Assembly (NCBI RefSeq): GCF_000519205.1
Contig: NZ_JAFB01000003.1
Location: forward strand, 393,428 to 457,427
Length of the DNA stretch: 64,000 nt
Direction of reading: 5' to 3'
DNA from: Amycolatopsis taiwanensis DSM 45107
Lineage (GTDB): Bacteria > Actinomycetota > Actinomycetes > Mycobacteriales > Pseudonocardiaceae
Part shown: in pieces, positions 25,665-34,018 of the stretch
Layout: every line of letters begins with the position of its first letter
Position numbering within the stretch: the stretch's first letter is position 1
Program-made: the position numbers and the translations under genes
The notes under the pieces: model-generated
Database searches by the model: none
What the model saw: the letters and a program-made list of their open reading frames with translations, nothing else
What the model was told of the DNA's origin: nothing

Positions 25665-27263
25665 CCGGCTGCTGCGCCAAACCTTGTCCCACCACACGCC
25701 GCTGTTGACCGCCAGCGACGGGATCCGGGTGGTCAGGCCCGGTCCGTAGACACCGTTGACTGCCAGGTTCGCGGTGGCGAAAGCCAGGCCGAACGGCGCG
25801 TACGCCTTGTCGCTGATGTACTTCGCGGCCTCCTGGTAGATCGTGTCCCGCTGTGCCGGGTCCACAATGGCCGCGGCCTGGTTGAGCAGGTCGTCGAGGT
25901 GCGGGTCCGACACGCCGGTGAACGGCGAGGTGGAGGCGAACCGGAAGGCCACCCCCACGCCGGCGGCCGGGTCCCAGGCCCCGGCCGTCTGCAACATCGC
26001 CTGCCACGGGCCATTGAACTGCTGGACCAAAGTGGACAGTTGGTAGCTGTCGATGCGGACGTTGATGCCCGCGGCCTGCCACTGGGTCTGCAACGCGGTC
26101 ATCACCTGCTGGGCCACGAAGCCGCTCAGGGTGCCCAGCTGCACGGTCAGCCCGCCCAGCTGCTGCACGATCTGCTTGGCCTTGTCCAGGTTGAACGTCC
26201 GGTAGCCGGGCACGGTCGGGTGGTGGAACAGCCCGCCCGGTCCGGTGAACATCTGGCTCACCGGGTACTCGCCCTTGAACAGGCCCTTCGCGATCGCGTC
26301 GAAGTCCGTGGCGTAGTAAATCGCCTCCCGGGCCAGTTCGTTGTCGAACGGCGCGGTCTTGGTGTTGAGCTGGATGACGTAAGGGGACGTCGGCGGCTGG
26401 ATGGTGACCGTGAGCCGGTCGTTGCCCTTCGCCTGCTCGATCAGCGGGACCGTGCCCATGCCCTCGTAGGCCTGCGCCTGCCCGGCCAGCATCGTCTGGT
26501 ACGCCGGCTGGTCACCACCGACCGAGGAGAAGGTCAGCTTGTCCAGGTAGGGCAGCCCCGGCTTGAAGTAGGCCGGGTTGCGCTCCAGCACCAGTTGCGA
26601 GCTGAGCTGGTCGGACACGACCTTGAACGGGCCCGCGCCGACCGGCGCCAGCTTGAACTGGTCGGGCCCCATCTTCTGCAACGCCGTCGGCGAGACGATC
26701 CAGTTCACGTTCGAAATCGGGAAATTGTTGACTATCGCGGCGTTGGGCTGGGTGAAATGCAGCACCACGGTGCGCGGGCCTTCGGTGGTGATGCCGTCGG
26801 GCGCCAGCCGCCATTGCGGCGCGCAGGTGCAGGTGGCATCGCTGTCGCGCTTGAAGTTGAAGGCGACCGCGTCGGCGTCGAACGGCGTGCCGTCGCTGAA
26901 CTTGATACCGTCCCGGATCGTGATCTTCAGGGTTTTTCCATCGTCCAGGAATTCGTAGCCTTCGGCCTGGTTCGGCACGATCCTGGCGTTACTGCCGTCG
27001 TCGTCGGCCTCCAGCAGGAACAGCCCACCAAAGATCGCGTTGAGCTGCGAAATGTTGGCTCCGCCGGTGGTGTTCGTCGCCGGGTCCAGGCCGGAGGGCC
27101 AGCCGCCCGCGAACGAACTGGCTTCCAGAACCGTGACCTCGCCACCACGTTGCGGTGGCCCGGCGGCCGCGTTGTTTCCCGTCGACGTGCCCTGGCCACC
27201 ACACGCGGCGAGCCCGAGAACCACCGCGGCCAGAAGCGCCAGTCGCTGAAGCTTGCTTCTCAT
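25662..27263 (-). CDS. ABC transporter substrate-binding lipoprotein, family 5
   Basis: A 533-residue SBP_bac_5 protein for peptides, nickel or other solutes. The signal peptide ends in the lipobox LAAC (about residues 18-21), so it is anchored outside the membrane. Family segments include LEADDDGSNARIVPNQAEGY and DGIKFSDGTPFDADAVAFNFKR. No permease or ATPase gene is adjacent, so it must work with a distant transporter or as a sensor. It diverges from the IclR gene over about 280 bases and is a candidate target of that regulator. Confidence 0.85.
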   Translation of the reverse strand: MRSKLQRLALLAAVVLGLAACGGQGTSTGNNAAAGPPQRGGEVTVLEASSFAGGWPSGLDPATNTTGGANISQLNAIFGGLFLLEADDDGSNARIVPNQAEGYEFLDDGKTLKITIRDGIKFSDGTPFDADAVAFNFKRDSDATCTCAPQWRLAPDGITTEGPRTVVLHFTQPNAAIVNNFPISNVNWIVSPTALQKMGPDQFKLAPVGAGPFKVVSDQLSSQLVLERNPAYFKPGLPYLDKLTFSSVGGDQPAYQTMLAGQAQAYEGMGTVPLIEQAKGNDRLTVTIQPPTSPYVIQLNTKTAPFDNELAREAIYYATDFDAIAKGLFKGEYPVSQMFTGPGGLFHHPTVPGYRTFNLDKAKQIVQQLGGLTVQLGTLSGFVAQQVMTALQTQWQAAGINVRIDSYQLSTLVQQFNGPWQAMLQTAGAWDPAAGVGVAFRFASTSPFTGVSDPHLDDLLNQAAAIVDPAQRDTIYQEAAKYISDKAYAPFGLAFATANLAVNGVYGPGLTTRIPSLAVNSGVWWDKVWRSSR

Positions 27264-27546
27264 TCGTCCTCCGGCTTCGTGAGGCAGGTCACTGAAGGTG
27301 GCCCTCCAGACTGACCAGCGCCCCTAACACCGAAAAGCTCGATTTCACGTGGCGGAAATACGGTTGCCCGCTGCCGGAATGCCGGTGCGCCGCGGGTACC
27401 ACGGTGGATACATCATCCGTCGCGGTCGCGGTGAGCGGTTCCGGCGGATTCCCCGCCACCGTCCCGCAATCCCTTGTGCGCGGCGAGTTCGCGTAGTGAA
27501 AATGGATTAATCACGGAAACTTCACGTCGAGGAACAGAGGTCAGCG

Positions 27547-28350
27547 TTGACCAAGCACATGGTTGTCGACGCCGCGCCCCGGCCGACCGCGGCCGCCCGC
27601 GTGCTCGCCGTGCTCGGCGCGTTCGGTCCACAGCACCGCAGGCTGTCCCTGAGCGAAATCGCGCGCCGGGCCGGGCTGACCCTGCCCACGGCCCACCGGC
27701 TCGTGCGCGAGTTGGTGAAATGGCGCGGGCTCGAACGCGACGAGAACGGGCTCTATTCGGTCGGCTTGCGGCTGTTGGAACTGGCCGCGCTCTCCCCACG
27801 CTGGCTTCAACTTCGCGAAGCCGCTTTCCCGTATATCGACGACCTGCACGAGACCACGCGCGGCAACGTGCAACTCGGCGTGCGCGACGGCCTGGAGGTC
27901 ATCTACGTCGAGGCATTGCGGGCCAGGGAACAGAACGCGGTCAACAGCCGGGTCGGCGGCCGCTGGCCGATGCACGCCACCGGCACCGGGCTGGTGCTGC
28001 TCGCCCACGCCGAGGCCGATCTCCAGGCGAAGGCGCTCCAGCCGCCACTGCGCCGGTACACACCGTTGACCGTCACCGATCCCGTCGAGGTGCGGCGGCA
28101 CCTGGCCCACATCCGGCAGACCGGCGTCGCGGTGGCGCGCGGCCAGATCACCCCGCACGACCTGGTCGTCGCCGTTCCGGTGCTGGATCCCGCGGGCGAG
28201 GTCACCGCGGCGCTGTCCGTGGTGGTGGAGACCGAGCGCGCCCGGCCGCGCGAGCTGGCGAAGCTGCTCACCGAGGCGTCCCGATCGGTCTCGGCCCGGC
28301 TGGCCCGCACGCCGATCTCCCTGCCCGTCCCCCGCCGGGCACCGGGCTGA
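27547..28350 (+). CDS. IclR-family transcriptional regulator
   Basis: A 267-residue regulator with an N-terminal winged helix (about 15-80, LSLSEIARRAGLTLPTAHRL) and a C-terminal effector-binding GAF-like domain (GGRWPMHATGTGLVLLAH). TTG 27547 has AGAGG at proper distance; an in-frame ATG at 27559 lacks a ribosome-binding site. It likely controls the divergent binding-protein gene in response to a small acid. Confidence 0.85.
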   Translation: MTKHMVVDAAPRPTAAARVLAVLGAFGPQHRRLSLSEIARRAGLTLPTAHRLVRELVKWRGLERDENGLYSVGLRLLELAALSPRWLQLREAAFPYIDDLHETTRGNVQLGVRDGLEVIYVEALRAREQNAVNSRVGGRWPMHATGTGLVLLAHAEADLQAKALQPPLRRYTPLTVTDPVEVRRHLAHIRQTGVAVARGQITPHDLVVAVPVLDPAGEVTAALSVVVETERARPRELAKLLTEASRSVSARLARTPISLPVPRRAPG

Positions 28351-28362
28351 AAGCGCTTTCAG
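28347..28362. terminator. Perfect 16-bp palindrome holding two stop codons
   Basis: CTGAAAGCGCTTTCAG is perfectly self-complementary. It contains the IclR TGA (28348-28350) and the MarR stop (28359-28361), with only 8 bases between the genes. It probably ends both convergent transcripts. Confidence 0.5.
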
Positions 28363-28820
28363 GACCTGGCCGCGGCCTGGTCGGTGGCGGCGATGACCCG
28401 GGTCAGCACCGTGTGCAACTCCACCAGCTCGGCCACGTCCATGCCGAGCGCCTTCACGACCTGGTAAGGGATCTTCTCGGCTTCGGCGCGCAACGCCCGG
28501 CCCGAGTCGGTGAGGTCGACGTCGAGCACGCGCTCGTCGGCCCGGCCACGGCGGCGGCTGACATATCCCAGCACCTCCAGCCGCTTGAGCAGCGGCGAAA
28601 GCGTCGCGGGCTCGGCCCGCAACGCGCTACTGAGGTCCCGCACCGAGCGCGGCGCCTTTTCCCACAGCGCGAGCATGACCAGGTACTGCGGGTGAGTCAG
28701 CCCGAACGGCTTCAGCAGGGGCCGGTAGATCCCGATGACGCTGCGCGAAGCGACGGAGAGCGCGAAGCAGACCTGGCGGTCCAGGGCCAGGGGGTCAGCA
28801 CCGAGATCGATCCGCATCAC
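28359..28820 (-). CDS. OhrR-like MarR-family regulator
   Basis: A 153-residue MarR protein with LDRQVCFALSVASR near residue 15. The single N-terminal cysteine and its context match the peroxide-sensing cysteine of OhrR, and YRPLLKPFGLTHPQYLVML is the usual following segment. The wing helix lies around 60-95. No ohr gene is adjacent, so its targets are elsewhere or include the divergent DUF5313 gene. The spacer holds TTAG/CTAA inverted motifs near 28838-28850 that could be its operator. Confidence 0.82.
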   Translation of the reverse strand: MMRIDLGADPLALDRQVCFALSVASRSVIGIYRPLLKPFGLTHPQYLVMLALWEKAPRSVRDLSSALRAEPATLSPLLKRLEVLGYVSRRRGRADERVLDVDLTDSGRALRAEAEKIPYQVVKALGMDVAELVELHTVLTRVIAATDQAAARS

Positions 28821-28864
28821 ACCATCCTAGAGTACTTAGTGAGCTAACCATTAGCATGTTAACC

Positions 28865-29263
28865 ATGGCTGACAAGCGACCGAATCCGGCGCAGTGGGTG
28901 TGGTACGCCCTGGGTGGCCGGTTGCCCATGCGGTACCGGGAATGGGTGCTGCACGACGTGACCGCGCGGACCTGGATCTGGCGCCACGCGGCGCGAAGCT
29001 CCGTGCTGCTGGCACCGCTGTGCACGGTGTGGCTGCTGCTGCCCGGTCCACTGTGGATCCGCGGCGCGATGGTGGTGCTGGCCGTCATGGTCGGCTACTT
29101 CTATTCCTTCGTCTACATCGAGGAAAGCGCCGAGCACCGCCTGGCCAAGCACGGCTACCCGCGGGGCACCGGCAAGCAGATCCGCATGGAGGCGAAGGCC
29201 GAAGTCGAAGAAGAGATCCGGCAGCGTTACATCGCCACCCATCGTCGCCCGCCCGAAGCATAG
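28865..29263 (+). CDS. DUF5313-type small membrane protein
   Basis: A 132-residue protein starting RPNPAQWVWYALGGRLP, a feature I associate with DUF5313 in actinomycetes. Two hydrophobic helices lie at about 45-62 and 66-84. A charged C-terminal tail includes VEEEIRQRYIATHR. Function unknown. ATG 28865 is preferred to 28856. It diverges from the OhrR-like gene across only 44 bases. Confidence 0.65.
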   Translation: MADKRPNPAQWVWYALGGRLPMRYREWVLHDVTARTWIWRHAARSSVLLAPLCTVWLLLPGPLWIRGAMVVLAVMVGYFYSFVYIEESAEHRLAKHGYPRGTGKQIRMEAKAEVEEEIRQRYIATHRRPPEA

Positions 29264-29301
29264 GCCGTGCGCGGCGGGCGGATCGGCGTCACGATGGGGC
29301 C

Positions 29302-29664
29302 ATGGCCAAGCACATCAACTACCGCAGGATCTACGACGAGCCGCGCGCCGGCGACGGCACCCGCATCCTGGTAGACCGGGTCTGGCCACGCGGGCTGCGC
29401 AAGGAAAGCGCGCACCTCGACGAGTGGATGCGGGAGGTCGCCCCGTCCACCGAGCTACGCCGCTGGTACGGCCACGACCCCGCGCGGTTCGACGAGTTCC
29501 GCCGCCGCTACCTGGCCGAGCTGGCCGACCCGCAGCGGCAGGCCGCCGCCCGGCACCTGCGCGAGCTCGCCGGCCGGGGCGACCTGGTCCTGCTGACCGC
29601 CACCCGCGACGTCGAGCACAGCCAGGCCGCCGTGCTCGCGCGCTGGCTGGGTGAGCGGCCCTGA
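29302..29664 (+). CDS. DUF488 family protein
   Basis: A 120-residue protein with the DUF488 signature ILVDRVWPRGLRKE and a C-terminal LVLLTATRDVEHSQAAVL, the full length for the short form of the family. It is predicted soluble; function is not established. The spacing of 38 bases from the DUF5313 gene allows co-transcription. Confidence 0.78.
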   Translation: MAKHINYRRIYDEPRAGDGTRILVDRVWPRGLRKESAHLDEWMREVAPSTELRRWYGHDPARFDEFRRRYLAELADPQRQAAARHLRELAGRGDLVLLTATRDVEHSQAAVLARWLGERP

Positions 29665-29675
29665 CTCCGAGGGCC

Positions 29676-29996
29676 TCACCAGAGCCACATGATGGGCGGC
29701 GGGTCGCCCGAGGCGTCCGGCGGGTCGGTCACCGCCAGCCGGATCATGACCACGGCCATCGCGGTCACCACGGCGATCCCGGCGCCCAGCACGATCAGCG
29801 CGGGCTGGTTGATCACCGCGCCGGTCACGGCCAGCGCGATCAGGCCGAGCTCGACCGCGATGAGCACGAGCACCCAGCGCCGGCGCAGGGAGAACACCAC
29901 GCTACGCACGGTGAGCCGGGTGGCGAACCACCGGTCGTCCTGGCGCAGCCCCCGTTCGATCTCCTGCAGGATCCGCTGTTCTTCCACGGAGAACAC
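29676..29996 (-). CDS. DUF3040 membrane protein
   Basis: A 106-residue protein. The N-terminus SVEEQRILQEIERGLRQDDRWF matches DUF3040 (usually LSEHEQRLLEQIE). Two membrane helices follow at about 38-57 and 62-82. GTG 29996 is chosen because GGAGGTG precedes it; the longer frame upstream has no family resemblance. It converges on the DUF488 gene with an 11-base gap. Role unknown. Confidence 0.75.
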   Translation of the reverse strand: MFSVEEQRILQEIERGLRQDDRWFATRLTVRSVVFSLRRRWVLVLIAVELGLIALAVTGAVINQPALIVLGAGIAVVTAMAVVMIRLAVTDPPDASGDPPPIMWLW

Positions 29997-30169
29997 GGTC
30001 GCCACCTCCAAGCTCGCCGGCCTCCGGCATCGGCCGGCGAGGATGTCTGAGGTGAAACAGTAAGGCGCATCCCGGCGCGTGACTACCGGCGAACGACCTT
30101 TCCTCGAAAGCCACACGAAACGGTGACGCACCCAAACCCGCGTCCGGGGCACTGCGGGGCCGCCAGAGC

Positions 30170-31033
30170 TCACCGGAGACCGAGCCGTGCCAGGCGTTCC
30201 GGGTCGGCGAGAATATCGAGCGCCACGATCTTGCCGCGCGCAACCGTGAACGCGGCCACGGACAGCGGCCGGCCGTCCAACATCGCCACCGCACCGGCGA
30301 CACCGTTGACGATTGCGGGGTGAGTGTGTGCGACGAGCCGTCCGAAGGCGGAGGCCCCCTGGGCCACTGCCTGCGCGCCCCGTAGGAAGGTGCTCGGGCC
30401 CGTCGCGCCGCCGTCGCCGCGGAGCACCACGTCCGGATCCAGCAGTTCGACCAGCGCCTCCAGGTCGCCGCCGCGGGAGGCGGTGATGAACGCATCGACG
30501 ACTTCGCGTTGCCGTGTCAGGTCGGTGTCCGGCGCCGGAGCGCCCTGGACGCGGCGACGGGCCCGGCTGGCCAGCTGCCGGGTCGCGGCCGGGGTGCGGC
30601 CGATGACCGGGGCGATCTCGTCGAACGGCACGGAAAACATGTCGTGCAGGACGAACGCGAGCCGCTCGGCCGGGGCCAGCGTTTCCAGCACCACCAGCAA
30701 CGCGAGCCCGACGGAGTCGGCCAGCAGCGCCTCGTGCTCCGGGCTCGTGCGCTCGGCGAAGTCGACGACCGGGTCGGGCACGTACGGGTTCAACGGCTCC
30801 TCACGCCGCCGGACCCGCGACCGCAGCATGTTCAGGCACACCCGGCCGACGACCGTGGTCAGCCAGCCGCCCAGGTTCTCCACCTCGCCGACGCCGTTCC
30901 GGGACAGCCGCAGCCACGCCTCCTGCACGGCGTCCTCGGCCTCGCTCAGCGACCCCAGCATGCGGTAGGCCACCGCGCGCAGGTGCGTCCGATGCTCCTC
31001 GAACCGCTCCGCCAGGAATTCACGTTCGTCCAT
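30170..31033 (-). CDS. ECF sigma factor with C-terminal SnoaL-like domain
   Basis: 287 residues. Sigma region 2 is at about 10-75 (AYRMLGSLSEAEDAVQEAWL) and region 4 at about 110-160 (LAPAERLAFVLHDMFSVPFDEIAPVIGRT). A SnoaL/NTF2-like extension fills about 175-287. This layout fits the ECF41/SigJ type, where the extension replaces a separate anti-sigma factor and tunes activity. No carboxymuconolactone-type partner gene, common with ECF41, is adjacent. An inverted repeat lies 24 bases upstream of the start. Confidence 0.88.
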   Translation of the reverse strand: MDEREFLAERFEEHRTHLRAVAYRMLGSLSEAEDAVQEAWLRLSRNGVGEVENLGGWLTTVVGRVCLNMLRSRVRRREEPLNPYVPDPVVDFAERTSPEHEALLADSVGLALLVVLETLAPAERLAFVLHDMFSVPFDEIAPVIGRTPAATRQLASRARRRVQGAPAPDTDLTRQREVVDAFITASRGGDLEALVELLDPDVVLRGDGGATGPSTFLRGAQAVAQGASAFGRLVAHTHPAIVNGVAGAVAMLDGRPLSVAAFTVARGKIVALDILADPERLARLGLR

Positions 31034-31056
31034 CGGTCAGGCTCCTCCGTCGCCTC

Positions 31057-31074
31057 GGGTCACAGCAGTGACCC
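31057..31074. promoter_or_regulatory. Inverted repeat upstream of the sigma factor gene
   Basis: GGGTCAC and GTGACCC flank AGCA. The perfect 7-bp arms lie close before the sigma start codon and could be an operator or part of an autoregulated promoter. The rest of the 270-base spacer to the YceI gene shows no gene. Confidence 0.4.
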
Positions 31075-31305
31075 CGGAGGTCCCGCCGATGTGACGGCGC
31101 TGTGGGGTAGGCCGCCCTTCTCCCCCGCCAGGTCGATGGTCGATCACGGCCGGACCGTGCAAAAAGGATTTTCGCGGGTGCCACCGCTTCTCGGCCGCCA
31201 TCGACAACACTCAGGCACCCTATCTTGCTCCCCGGGACGGCCGGCGACCTCGCCCGGACCCGCGCGAAGCCTGACGTGGCCGCCGCAGGCCGGTACGCTG
31301 CGGAT

Positions 31306-31866
31306 ATGGCGCTGCAGGATGGCACCTACCGGATCGGACCGGATGTGGGGCGGCTGCTGGTGCACACCGGCCGCACCGGTCTCGGCTCCAAGGCCGGGCA
31401 CGACCTGACGCTCGGGGCGACGTCCTGGTCCGGCACGGTGGTGGTGGACACCGGTGATCCCGCGCGATCGTCGGTGACCATCGACGTCCGGGTCGCGTCC
31501 CTGCACGTGGTCAGCGGCAGCGGCGGGGTCAAGCCGCTCACCGACTCCGATCGCGCGGACATCGAGCGCATCATGCGCGACAAGGTCCTCGATGCGGCAA
31601 GGCATCCGACGATCACGTTCCGGTCCACCCGGGTCTCGGGCACCCTGGAGTCCTTCACCGTGGACGGCGAGGCGACCATAATGGGCACCCCCCGCCCGGT
31701 GACGGCGAGCGGAAGCGCCGACGCGGACGGCCGGGTGCGGGCGAGGGCGACCGTGCCGCAGAGCCGCTGGGGAATCAAGCCCTACTCGGCGTTCTTCGGG
31801 GCGCTCAAGGTCGCCGACGACGTCGTGATCGAGGTCGAGGTGGCGCTGGAGGCACCCAGCCCCTGA
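31306..31866 (+). CDS. YceI-family protein
   Basis: A 186-residue lipocalin-like beta-barrel protein. It shows GTYRIGPDVGRLLVHTGRTG at the start, VGHDLTL-like KAGHDLTLGATSWSG, the LDAARHPTITFRSTRV core and RWGIKPYSAFFGALKVADDV at the end. YceI proteins bind polyisoprenoid or other lipophilic ligands. There is no signal peptide, so it is cytosolic. ATG 31306 is preferred to the upstream in-frame 31225. Confidence 0.85.
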   Translation: MALQDGTYRIGPDVGRLLVHTGRTGLGSKAGHDLTLGATSWSGTVVVDTGDPARSSVTIDVRVASLHVVSGSGGVKPLTDSDRADIERIMRDKVLDAARHPTITFRSTRVSGTLESFTVDGEATIMGTPRPVTASGSADADGRVRARATVPQSRWGIKPYSAFFGALKVADDVVIEVEVALEAPSP

Positions 31867-31889
31867 GCCGGGTGGGGCTGGACTACGTA

Positions 31890-32471
31890 CTACGTCGACA
31901 TCTTCTTACTCGCCGGAATCTCCTCACCGGGTCGTCCAGGCGGCGATGCCGATGCCGGTCGATCACGGCCGAGTAGGAATGGCTCCAGTGTTCGCTCGAC
32001 CAGGGCCTGACGGTCCGCCATCGGTAGCATCAGACACTGGAGCGTGACGCCGTCGATCAGCGCAAGCAGTTGCGCGGCGACGACTTCCGTCAGGCCGGCG
32101 TCCACAAACCATTGCCGCAGGTACGCGTCGAGCCTTGCGGCCTGCTGCGTCAACGCCGGGTCGGCCATCGCGCTCGCCGCGTGCGCGAGCCACACTCGAG
32201 CACGCCGTTCTCGCCGCTCGTCCAGCGGAAGCCAGCGCACCACCATCTCACGCAACGTGTCCGCTTCCGCGGCTTCGAGGTCGGCCAGGAACTGCTCGCC
32301 CGCGTACTCATAACAGTCCAGGACAAGGTCGTTCTTGGTTCGGTAGTAGTACTGCACCTGCGCCGGCGACACCCCGGCCGCGGCGGCGACGGCGCGGATG
32401 CTCAGGGCGCTGACGCCCTGCTCCACCAGCACTGTCATCGCGGCCTCCAACAGGTACGCCCGTCGCGTCAT
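31890..32471 (-). CDS. TetR-family regulator
   Basis: A 193-residue regulator with an N-terminal helix-turn-helix (about 8-55, LSIRAVAAAAGVSPAQVQYYYRTKNDLV) and a helical ligand domain. Its ATG overlaps the stop of the small membrane gene upstream as ATGA, so the two are co-translated. A palindrome in the promoter of that gene suggests autoregulation. Confidence 0.86.
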   Translation of the reverse strand: MTRRAYLLEAAMTVLVEQGVSALSIRAVAAAAGVSPAQVQYYYRTKNDLVLDCYEYAGEQFLADLEAAEADTLREMVVRWLPLDERRERRARVWLAHAASAMADPALTQQAARLDAYLRQWFVDAGLTEVVAAQLLALIDGVTLQCLMLPMADRQALVERTLEPFLLGRDRPASASPPGRPGEEIPASKKMST

Positions 32472-32665
32472 CGCTCCCCGACCGACGGCCGCAGCAACCT
32501 GGCCACGGACACCGCCACCTCGATCACTCCGAGCACGGCGACTACCGCCCCAACCTGCCGCAAACCGACCACCGGCGTCTCGACGTCATGGAACACGAAG
32601 TACAGCACCAGCCCCACGGCCACCATGACCGCACCGGCGACCACCGACCACGCATGTTTCCGCAT
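32468..32665 (-). CDS. Small two-helix membrane protein
   Basis: Only 65 residues, with hydrophobic stretches at about 7-24 and 36-56 and a basic tail. The start has an ideal AGGAGGAG. It is first in an operon with TetR. The size is too small for an SMR pump (about 105 residues, four helices). Function unknown; it may be the target protected by the regulator. Confidence 0.7.
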   Translation of the reverse strand: MRKHAWSVVAGAVMVAVGLVLYFVFHDVETPVVGLRQVGAVVAVLGVIEVAVSVARLLRPSVGER

Positions 32666-32689
32666 AACTCCTCCTATACAGACGTACAA

Positions 32690-32699
32690 TACGATCGTA
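32690..32699. promoter_or_regulatory. Palindrome TACGATCGTA in the TetR operon promoter
   Basis: A perfect 10-bp palindrome set in GTACAATACGATCGTACAG, with a flanking GTAC repeated on both sides. It lies 25 bases before the small membrane gene and overlaps the expected -10 zone, as an autoregulatory TetR operator would. Confidence 0.45.
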
Positions 32700-32744
32700 C
32701 AGGATCGGATATCGCCATTGGTCCATAGTTCCTGGTCTCCGGAA

Positions 32745-33650
32745 TCAGCTCGCTCGACGCGCCCACAGCGCCCGCGCAACCGCGCCGGCCGCCACCCGCG
32801 CCCGTCGCGCGCGACCGACCCTGGCCCGGTGGGTGAACACGGCGAAGCCGCTGTCCTCGATCCGGTCCAGGATCTCCGAGTACAGCACGAGCGCGGTGGC
32901 CACGCACGGCCGCGACACCGGCCGGAGCAGTTCCACCCCCTGCCGGGCGAAGTCGTAGACGGCGCGGGTGATGGCGTGCTGGTCGGCCAGTGCCGCGCGC
33001 ACCCTCGGCTCGGTGCGGCCGGTCCGCCGGCACCAGCCGAGCAGGTCCTCGTCGACGCCGAACGCGGCGAGCTCGTCGGCCGGCAGATACACCCGTCCCC
33101 GGTCCAGATCCTCGGCCACGTCCCGGACGAAGTTGGTCAACTGGAACGCCTTGCCGAGCGCGGCGGCGTAGGGTGCGACCTCGGCGGGCGGGGCGACTGT
33201 GCCCAGCACCGGCAGCACCTGCAGCCCGATCACCTCGGCCGAGCCGTGCACGTAGACGTCCAGCGCGGCGCGGTCGGGATAGTCCGTGACGGTCAGGTCC
33301 ATCCGCATCGCGGCGAGGAAATCCTTGAACAGCACCGGATCGAGGTCGTACCGGGACGCGGTGTCCACCACGGCGGCCAAAACCGGATGGTCGCTGTGCC
33401 CACGGCGCAGTCCGGCGTGCAGCACGCCGCCCAGTTCGGTCAGCCTCGCGGCGATCTCGTCGGGGGTGGTGCCGGGCGGCGGGGTGTCCACAATGTCGTC
33501 CGCCCAGCGGGCGAAGCCGTAGAGCGCGTGCACGGCCGGGCGCCGCGCGCGGGGCAGCAGCTTCGTGGCCAGGTAATAGGTCCGCCCATGCCGGGCGTGG
33601 AGCCGCTCGCACCGCAGGTAGGCGGCGTCCAGCTCGGTTCCGTCAAGCAT
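32745..33650 (-). CDS. Squalene/phytoene synthase family protein
   Basis: 301 residues with both aspartate-rich motifs of head-to-head prenyl synthases: WADDIVD (about 55-61) and DVAEDLDRGRVYLP (about 170-183), plus TYYLATKLLP near the N-terminus. It should condense two geranylgeranyl or farnesyl diphosphates. No desaturase, cyclase or hopene gene is nearby, so carotenoid versus squalene cannot be decided. ATG 33650 lies inside the 3' end of a 60-codon ORF, giving an 8-base overlap. Confidence 0.85.
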   Translation of the reverse strand: MLDGTELDAAYLRCERLHARHGRTYYLATKLLPRARRPAVHALYGFARWADDIVDTPPPGTTPDEIAARLTELGGVLHAGLRRGHSDHPVLAAVVDTASRYDLDPVLFKDFLAAMRMDLTVTDYPDRAALDVYVHGSAEVIGLQVLPVLGTVAPPAEVAPYAAALGKAFQLTNFVRDVAEDLDRGRVYLPADELAAFGVDEDLLGWCRRTGRTEPRVRAALADQHAITRAVYDFARQGVELLRPVSRPCVATALVLYSEILDRIEDSGFAVFTHRARVGRARRARVAAGAVARALWARRAS

Positions 33651-33825
33651 TCGATCGTTTCTCACGTACCGCACGAGGCGTGACCGCCCGGTCACGGCCG
33701 TTGCAGCCGAGGTAGGCCGGCAACTCGCGGACCGGTCTCCAGGGAATCGTGTCCTCGCGGACCTCCTCGGCGGAACCCGCCATAACGGGCGGCCGGTCCG
33801 ATCCCTTCCGACGCCAGAACGCCAT
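33643..33825 (-). CDS. Hypothetical 60-residue protein upstream of the prenyl synthase
   Basis: MAFWRRKGSDRPP begins a basic 60-residue ORF with a good AGGAGAGG ribosome-binding site. It overlaps the next start by 8 bases, which argues that it is translated and coupled to the synthase. No recognisable domain. It could be only a leader for the synthase. Confidence 0.45.
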   Translation of the reverse strand: MAFWRRKGSDRPPVMAGSAEEVREDTIPWRPVRELPAYLGCNGRDRAVTPRAVREKRSNA

Positions 33826-34018
33826 GCCGCCTCTCCTGTCTCGCCGATCCCGGCAATCCGGTCATTGCCGTGCCAGAGCGTACCGACCGCCTCCAGGCAG
33901 CCGGAGAACCGGAACGCCCCGGGGGAGCGCCGCCTGGCGTTTCCGCCTGCCGGAAGGCGGCACCCACGGGCGGCCGAAGTGTTGCCACGCTGGGGAACGG
34001 CGGCGGAGAGGAGACGGC

